In this document: positions 57,690 through 64,000 of the stretch, piece after piece
Layout of the letters: the number at the start of each line of letters is the position of its first letter
Position numbering within the stretch: the stretch's first letter is position 1
Translations under genes and position numbers: made by a program
The notes under the pieces: generated by a model
The model's input: the letters and a program-made list of their open reading frames with translations, nothing else
Told to the model about the DNA's origin: nothing
The model's database searches: none
Assembly (NCBI GenBank): GCA_028752905.1
Contig: JAQNBH010000015.1
Coordinates: 37,663,924-37,727,923 of the forward strand
Direction of reading: 5' to 3'
Length of the DNA stretch: 64,000 nt
Origin: Cladorhizidae sp. MBARI D1340-BT2
Lineage: Eukaryota > Porifera > Demospongiae > Poecilosclerida > Cladorhizidae

Positions 57690-58150
57690 TTAATATTTTA
57701 CAGGTTTCTCTTTGCATTGCTGGCAATTCCATTCTTCTTGTAAGTTTGCAATGGCTGATGAAGGAATGTTAGCACAAGATTGATGGAACCATTCCTTACA
57801 TGAACAGCACTGTGCAACCGTAAGGGCAGAGTCATGGGGCTGCCTACATATGCAGATAAGTGGTATTCTTTCGTCCAACCTCTTGTACGTCACAGTCCGT
57901 CTAAGACCTTTCAATGGGAAAGGTAATAAGATTCGTTCCTGGAAGGACATTGCTAGATGGTGTCGCATCTTGCTCTGGTCAAAGGTGATGAGTGATGGGT
58001 TAATCCCACCGCATAGAGCTGTTGCAATTGCAATTGCAAATAAGCCACAATCATTGCCTCCAGCCTGTCTCTGTATTTTTGGTTTCTGAATGATAAGGCA
58101 GGTTCCAGCGTAATGCTCCATCCAGGCAAGGCCTTTCAACGTATCCAATT
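57690..58150 (-). CDS. Ginger-like element, last exon: Ulp1 protease C half and PHD finger
   Basis: Starts in phase 1 after ATTGATGCAG and ends with TAA at 57692-57690. QRQAGGNDCGLFAIAIA carries the oxyanion Gln and catalytic Cys of Ulp1/SENP-type (C48) proteases. The end is a PHD finger: ICICRQPHD, CCSCKEWFHQSC, then W-x-CQQC (C4HC3 spacing). Family knowledge: Ulp1-type domains and PHD fingers occur in Ginger transposase proteins next to the integrase. No lesion in this exon. It is the C terminus of a protein encoded by nine exons up to 63617. Confidence 0.8.
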
Positions 58151-58324
58151 CTGCATCAATGATAAGAACATATATATTAAAGCAAGTATTAAGGTGTAAT
58201 ATCAAATATTACTGTACATAGTCCTCAATTCCATTCACCCAACTTGAAGAAAACATGTCAAACAAATAATAACAAATAAAAATCACTGGGTTTTAGCTGA
58301 CATAGTTTAAACACAATGACTTAC

Positions 58325-59100
58325 TGGTTCTGGTAGGGAGGCTGTCATAAAACAACACTGTGCCCTTGGATACTCCTATATTTGATGCACAAACCCAGTG
58401 GCCGCCAGTATTCATAATCTGCACATAATTCTCTACTGGAGTTCCAGTAAGTGAGCCTCCACTGCCTGGTGCCAAATATTGAACTGGCTGAAGGCCACCC
58501 ATCTCTGGAAACTGTACATGAAGTAGGGCCTGAGCTTCATTAATGTGGGTGTCTCCAACCATGCTCCAGATTGGAGAGTTGTGAGAAAGTCTCTGGGTAA
58601 CTCTCTGCAGCTGACAAGCTGTTGGCACGGTAGGCATTTGCCATTTACCCTCAGTACAGTCTGGGTCGCACCAGTTACAAAACAATCTGTCTCGGTCTGT
58701 GAAGATTCCGTGGAAATGCACATCTTTTCTGGTTGTCGTTGGTCCTGGTCCACAGTGCGTGTGGGTGGTTGGACTGGAGGTAGAATGATTGTGCTCTGTT
58801 TCTCAGTATAGGGTTTGTTGGGTTGCAGGCCAAGAGTAGACACCACACCAAGGTTTGCTGTGCATTGCCTCTTCCTTGGTGGACTATTCTCTGCAATATA
58901 ATCTGGTATACTACGGGTCAAGTAAGGCTTTAGGTGTCCTGAGTTAATCTTGCTTTTTATGGGATTGCCATTACCATCCTGCAATGTGCAGAGGCCCATA
59001 GAAGTGATGTCAGTTATTTTGTAAGGCTCCAACCAGTCTTGTGATAACCTATCACCTTTCCTTGATGCTTTTCGCACATTCCTCTTCAAGACATGGTCAC
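58325..59100 (-). pseudogene. Ginger-like element, exon 8: GPY/F-like module and Ulp1 N half, frameshifted
   Basis: Starts in phase 1 after TTTGCTGCAG with GDHVLKRNVRKASRKGDRL, then WLEPYKITDI and HLKPYL, a GPY/F-like C-terminal integrase module (GPY reads EPY). Downstream, VGDTHINEAQALLHVQFP, then GGLQPVQYLAPG and GGHWVCASN (catalytic His) and FYDSLPTR (catalytic Asp), belong to the Ulp1 domain but in another frame. The shift falls between about 58740 and 58630. The exon length (776) also disagrees with its splice phases by one base. It ends in phase 1 before GTAAGTC. Confidence 0.75.
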
Positions 59101-59328
59101 CTGCAGCAAACAACAAATAATTTTGAAACTTTTTAAACATATGCATATCTTCAAGCCAAAACTTATGTCTGCAATTTATGAACATAAAAATTTGAAATAT
59201 AAAGTTCTATGCAAAATGTCTTTTTATTGAAACTGATTTCCACTCAACAATTAACTGCAAAGAGCAGTATATATATGGCACCATAAATATCTTAATTTTG
59301 GTCATATCAATTATCACCCTAAGCATAC

Positions 59329-59808
59329 CTATTGCAAACTGGAAGCGTTTTAAGCCTTTCTTTTGCTTGGCATCAAATTACAACTTGTGCTTGGCCTTGG
59401 CTTCTTCAATTTTTTCTCGTACCTGTTCATCCAGGGCCTGTACCTAAGTGAATACGGAAGGAGTTGCTGTGGATTATTATTTTACATACATTAATATGAA
59501 AACTGCCAATAATTTCATTCACAAATACAATATGCACAGCGAATTAGTTTCTAAATCATATTTCGTTAATTGTAGTCTGCCACTAGACAATCTTTACCTT
59601 TGCTACACGATCTTCCAAGTCTGTTTTAATCTCTTCAGGAGACATGTCAGTGTGTATATTCACATACTGTAACTCTTCTTCACAATCATGTTCTGCATTA
59701 ATGGCTATGGCACCCCGAGCTGTGCGATAAAACATCAGTACAAAGGGCTGCTGCTTTGTTGATGCTTGTATGCTAGTGTTGATGCCATAAGTGGTAGAGA
59801 GCACAAAT
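59329..59808 (-). pseudogene. Ginger-like element, exons 6-7, with a nonsense codon
   Basis: Exon 6 (59808-59598) continues the integrase C terminus: FVLSTTYGINTSIQASTKQQ, then PFVLMFYRTARG, the usual ST-x-x-x-PF-x-L-x-YGR-type region. Exon 7 (59443-59329) reads VQALDEQVREKIEEAKAKH then KL, TAA at 59380-59378, then FDAKQKKGLKRFQFAIG in the same frame. Related proteins have a residue such as Gln there, so a single CAA-to-TAA change is the simplest explanation. Exon phases otherwise join correctly to both neighbours. Confidence 0.75.
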
Positions 59809-60018
59809 CTAAGATATCAACAAAATGCAAAGCATGAGAAGAATTAAAGACATGTATATAGCTACATAGTAAGCCTATACACCAATCAACGTTACAATTG
59901 CTATAGTGGAACTCTAGGTCATATGATGGATTACAAAATCCATCCAGTAATAGCAAGCTGCTACAACAGATACACTGACCACCATTGATGCATAGTAGCT
60001 TCAAATATAGTAACTTAC

Positions 60019-61165
60019 TTGTTCCAGTCAGTTTGGCTGTCATTTGTGTATTTGGACAGTGCCCTCTTAAGTGTCTGGTTTGTGCGCTCATCCTGGCCAT
60101 TTGTTTCTGGATGGTATGCAGAACACATCATTCGCTTCACCCCAAAGGCAGCAAAGATGAAATCATTTACCTGAGTTGGAAAAGCAAAACAGCATGAAAT
60201 AGATACAAGTACACACTATACTATGTTACTAATAACATCACTATAAAAGAAGCTATCTGCGTAGTAGTTATGGAGAAGAGATGAGTTGTCTGACCACTAC
60301 AGCTAACTACATTGAGAAATCCTGAATTGAATTCGTCTTTAGAATATTATGCACCTTGAATGTTAAAAACATTTAAGACTTGTCACTAACCTGGTTAATA
60401 AATTCACGGCCCTGGTCCATGATCATTTTCCTTGGAGGACCATAGCTGTAGATGAGCTCAAGTATCACTTTAGCAACATCTGCGGCACACTTTGACTTAA
60501 TGGGACGAGCAAACACCCACTTTGTAAAAAGGTCAGTCGCAGTGCAGACATATCTGTGGCCTTTATCGGTAGCTGCAAATGGGCCGATCAGGTCAATGCC
60601 CAGAGTCTCCCATCTTTAATATAAAACATTAAAAATTATTCTACCAAGATACAAAAAACACACACAGCTATTATATATACTCAAACTCCTCTTATCTGGA
60701 TAGGCACTGTCCATAATTCTGAAACAGCCACATCTGGGAACACACCCACATTTCCCCCAATATTGATGATTTGCCTTGAATTTTGTACTTGCACTGTACA
60801 TGTACATGCTGCACATGTGCAATGACTGAAAACAACATGAACACAGTTATTTAAAAAATAAATTATGGTATTTGCCTCAGTGATTCCTGTCTCATCCAAG
60901 CTGCAGTGTCGTGCCATTCACAACAAAAAAATTTGAGGACCATGCGATACACATGACTTGATTGTGCAATGTGCAGGTGCCTAGTAGGCAGACGTTCCCA
61001 GATGTGGGGTGTGCGGATGAAGGGAGTTTAAGCATATATGTTCATGTGATTTGCATGGGATATGCAGTATAAAATCAGTGACCTGTTGGAAACTTTGATA
61101 GGATGTAGCTCTGTTGCAATGGTCTTAATCTGCTCCAATTTTTGGCACCGCTGACAAGTGGATAT
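60019..61165 (-). CDS. Ginger-like element, exons 3-5: integrase core (DD35E)
   Basis: Exon 3 (61165-61083): ISTCQRCQKLEQIK ending HPIKVSN, with the CxxC end of the H2C2 domain. Exon 4 (60613-60391): WETLGIDLIGPFAA (first catalytic Asp), then MIMDQGREFINQ (second Asp). Exon 5 (60170-60019): VNDFIFAAFGVKRMM, then HPETNGQDERTNQTL (catalytic Glu). Exactly 35 residues separate the second Asp from the Glu, as in retroviral/Gypsy-type integrases and Ginger transposases. Splice sites are canonical and phases 0/2/0/2 fit. Introns are 0.2-0.5 kb. Confidence 0.85.
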
Positions 61166-63000
61166 CTAAAAACACAATAAAACGACTGTAGTTTCATGAG
61201 GCAACATTTTGATGTATTACATGTTATGAGCAAACCAGGATTTGAATAATTCACAGATTGCCCACACTAATACTGGTCCACACATTGAGCAAGCAACTCG
61301 TAGATTGTCCACACGAACTATACATTAAGGAGAAACTTATCAACTGTCTGCTCAAAACACGTGTGTTGGAAATTCCCAGAGTCAAAATTCCCCTAATATA
61401 AAGCGTTATGTAAAAACAACAACATAACGCAATGATAGTTCCAACCTGTAGGACTACTCTCAGCCGACCACATGCCTGCTATGGCTACTGCTAGAATAGC
61501 TAGGTGAAGCTATAAAACACAATATAATATAGCTAGTTCTACATCATTTTGATCAATCTATTGGCTTACTTCACATGCCACTTGCTTCTAGGCATTCTAT
61601 CAGGCCTTTATGTCCCTGTACGATTGCTATATACTTGCCATAAGGCAAACCGCTTCTATCATTCTTCATTTATCTTTAAATAAAGCACACCAACACATTG
61701 TGTTGCGATCCGAAGCTTGAATAAAACTGAAGTCTATTTGAGCATATGGGATGCAACCTCATGTTCACAATCGACGCATCGTGTTGTGTCTATTGTGAAC
61801 CAGCCTTTAGATTATTGAGTATATGTATATATAGCACACTTTGGAATGATGCACTCAGCACTGTGATTTTAATCAACACATTACCTCTTGATTTACACCC
61901 TGTTTACAATTACATGCTATGCTTGTCGTTAGATGCTTATAGGGCCTGTCATAATGTTGAAGATGCAGTAAAACCTCTCTGGAGCCATATATTCTCTTGG
62001 ATAGTGATAATAGTGATGAAGATTCATGGATGTAACATTTGCTGGCAGTGCATACTACAGATGTGTACCATACACCAGAGTTTTAGTGTTGACCTGTTTT
62101 GTTCTAAAACATGTACTGCATTACCACATCCCAGAGAGCACCTACAGTTACTTCAGAGAAAACATAAATTCATTTATGCTCTTTTAAGGAATGCTGCCCC
62201 CTCAGTTCATTATAACATTGCTTTTTGTCCTACCTCCTGACACCCTTATTCGAATTTCTGAAAGAAACATCGATATTGACACAATATCGAGCATAAACGA
62301 TCATTACAAATTCTATAACGTGTTCAACAAAGTTTCTTTTTTTTACTTTGAGTAAAAATAGTCCAGCTTGTTTCATAGACAAAGGGAAGCTGTCTTCTGG
62401 ATCACTTGGTCCATCACCACTTAGAGATGACAGCTGCATGCAGTGATAAGCCATGAACAGCTGCAGTGCAACACAAGCGATACAGCTGCATGCAGTGACT
62501 GAGGTATCCATGGGTCACCACAAAACTACCATTTGTCAAGCTGGGCCACTTATTATATCAGTAAACAACAAAAGGGGCACTTAAAACTGAGCAACTACAT
62601 GACAGCGAGGGTACAGAGTACATGCATAATATGAAAACCCTGATTGTTATTTGTTTGTCTACTGTTTCTGCAACTGTGTGCATTAGAGCTCGAGAATTTG
62701 CCTCCCAACCTTCAGGAGTTCTGGCAGAGCACACCCTGAACAGTGCTGTTTGAGGTAATCATATGCATGGAGATTTGGTGACCATATGATGGAGAAAGAT
62801 CAAGTGTGGGAGAGACAGGAGGGTGGGCTTTGGGTGAGCAGACGGCCGAGCTTAATAAAATATATCTCAGCATCAATAGCTAAGTAGACACTTAACAAAA
62901 AACAGGTAACTTAATATAACATATAGACCCCATCTTATCAACCAGCTTTTACGATATTACAACATTATGTATTGATATATCACTATGTACAAATACTTAC
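61166..63000. other. Intron 2 of the Ginger-like element; no feature recognised
   Basis: 1.8 kb, much longer than the other introns. A + strand open frame of 164 codons (61746-62240) and a minus frame of 93 codons (62230-62511) occupy it; neither shows a known motif. It may hold another degenerate insertion. Confidence 0.4.
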
Positions 63001-63617
63001 CCAACTATAAACATCTTTTGCCATAGTCGTCCAATAATAGTCCTGTGTAAGACGTGCTAAGGTACGCTTCTGACCTTGATGTGCACCATTGATGTCATGG
63101 GCCTCACGCAAAACCTTCTGCTGCTCATCAATTGAGAACAGGACCAAGCGCTTAACCTTCTCATTGGGATGGTTTTTTGCTGGTTGTGTGTAGAACATCG
63201 TCTCACCTATAGACAAAATAGCCATGACACAACCTTTATAACAAGACACCTTATTTCATTTTTGGTCATTTGAAAGAAATCTGCCAAGTTCTATGAAATC
63301 ATGTACAACACAAGCATCAGGAAAGCAATGGTTTATGTAGGCCTAATTTGTTGTGGAGAATATAGACCATGTATTGGAGGCTTATGAAATCATTGGCATT
63401 GATCAATTTATGTCCATATGACAACCACAATCTGAACCAGTAAAGCTGTAACAAGCAGGTGGCGGATTATTTACATACCAATGACAATGAAACTGATGCT
63501 GCTCTTCCGAATACCACTGCGTTCTCCAACCACTGTGTCACAGCTATATGCACCATTCTGTAAATAGTACTCGACCTTCCGCAGGAACACACGTGGGTCT
63601 TTCTCTGTTCGCACCAT
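63001..63617 (-). CDS. Ginger-like element, exons 1-2: start and H2C2 zinc-binding domain
   Basis: Exon 1 (63617-63479) begins at ATG: MVRTEKDPRVFLRKVEYYL, ending ISFIVIG in phase 1 before GTATGT. Exon 2 (63206-63001) continues ETMFYTQPAKNHPNEKVKR, then QQKVLREAHDINGAHQGQKR, then YYWTTMAKDVYSW, phase 0. H-x-x-x-GAHQG...YYW followed by CQRC in exon 3 forms the H2C2 integrase zinc finger. I chose this ATG because the frame is open from it and splices cleanly. Upstream promoter or terminal repeat not identified. Whether this is a transposon copy or a decayed domesticated gene (KRBA2 of vertebrates is Ginger-derived) cannot be told here. Confidence 0.75.
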
Positions 63618-63734
63618 GACTGACCTGATATCAACCTATATCTGAGGGATAGTTTGTTAGATCAACATCAGAGGGAAATTAAATTATTGGTACATACTTA
63701 TCTGTAGATATCTGTCTCCCAGCAATGGCTTAGC

Positions 63735-63887
63735 TACGCGAATAATACTATCTGTAGATATGTCTTTGGAAGCACAAAGTGCGCGTAGCTGTAAATTCCG
63801 GGACACAAGGACACCACCGGGACAATGCTCAAAATTCCGGGACTGTCCCGGACTGTTCCGGCCATTCCGGGACGGTTGGCAACTCTG
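63735..63887 (-). mobile_element. Transposon terminus with CCGGGAC subrepeats
   Basis: On the minus strand an end-like sequence CAGAGTTGCCAACCGTCCCGG starts at 63887. At least five GTCCCGG/CCGGGAC motifs alternate in direct and inverted order down to 63795. The similar TTGCCAACTTTCC passage at about 54994 suggests a shared terminal motif. The sequence interrupts or abuts the hAT fragment at 63888. Superfamily not determined. Confidence 0.45.
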
Positions 63888-64000
63888 CTGATGTTGGAAG
63901 AGAGAGGTGATTGGAATAGTTGATAGCACAGCCTTTGACATATCCTTATGTTTCTTGTTCTTGAGGTGAGATGTGACATCATTACGGCCACCATGGGTAA
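63888..64000 (-). pseudogene. BED-finger hAT fragment, second copy at the window edge
   Basis: Matches 56043-56155 nearly base for base (the finger region HLKSKKHKDMSKA, then ITSLFQHQ). It runs off the window. The same orientation as the 55-kb copy, with the Ginger-like element between them. Confidence 0.85.

Noticed and set aside
57690..63617. LTR retrotransposon (because of the Gypsy-like integrase)
   Set aside because: No reverse transcriptase, RNase H or LTRs seen; spliced exons, Ulp1 protease and PHD finger fit Ginger DNA elements better.

Overview
The window is metazoan nuclear DNA: AT-rich, spliced genes with GT/AG introns, phase-1 fibronectin III (FN3) and Ig-like receptor exons, many minisatellite arrays, and several families of eukaryotic DNA transposons. 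Compact introns and the FN3/Ig/collagen repertoire would fit a sponge or other early-branching animal, but that placement is inference. No rRNA gene, convincing tRNA gene or CRISPR array was seen.

Layout. 0.3-1.7 kb: four consecutive phase-1 FN3 exons on the + strand, one broken by a frameshift and a stop. 2.7-7.4 kb: a block repeated at 42-46.6 kb. It carries a decayed C-terminal exon of a class V aminotransferase (- strand), a decayed collagen-like Gly-X-Y segment and a 31-bp minisatellite. 8-15 kb: minisatellites and transposase debris. 15.5-22.6 kb (- strand): the last five exons of a dihydroxyacetone kinase / triokinase gene with open reading frames. Its introns are filled by 18-, 76-, 18- and 47-bp tandem arrays; a 16-bp and a 36-bp array lie just upstream.

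24.5-29.1 kb and 50.5-55.0 kb: a near-identical segmental duplication holding a nested transposon. A hAT-type element with a 5-bp target duplication sits inside a short Tigger/pogo-type element that encodes only a CENP-B-type helix-turn-helix. 29.3 kb and 36.1 kb: two copies of one signal-peptide exon. The second can be joined, with all splice phases matching, to an Ig-like exon, a transmembrane exon and a short tyrosine-bearing tail ending at 40207, giving a candidate 226-residue type I receptor. The first copy is an orphan. 34.3-35.8 kb: a second, truncated hAT. 46.4-49.0 kb: the 31-bp array expanded to about 85 copies.

55.2-56.2 kb and the window's right edge: copies of a third hAT with a BED-like finger (- strand). 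56.5-56.7 kb: a 92-bp direct repeat carrying two perfect NRF-1-type palindromes plus a GC box. 57.7-63.6 kb (- strand): a nine-exon Ginger-type integrase gene with an H2C2 zinc-binding domain, DD35E integrase, GPY/F-like module, Ulp1-type protease and PHD finger. It carries one nonsense codon and one frameshift.

Overall this is a locus repeatedly copied and invaded by transposons, where two host genes (the kinase tail and the small Ig receptor) still look intact among decaying duplicated exons.
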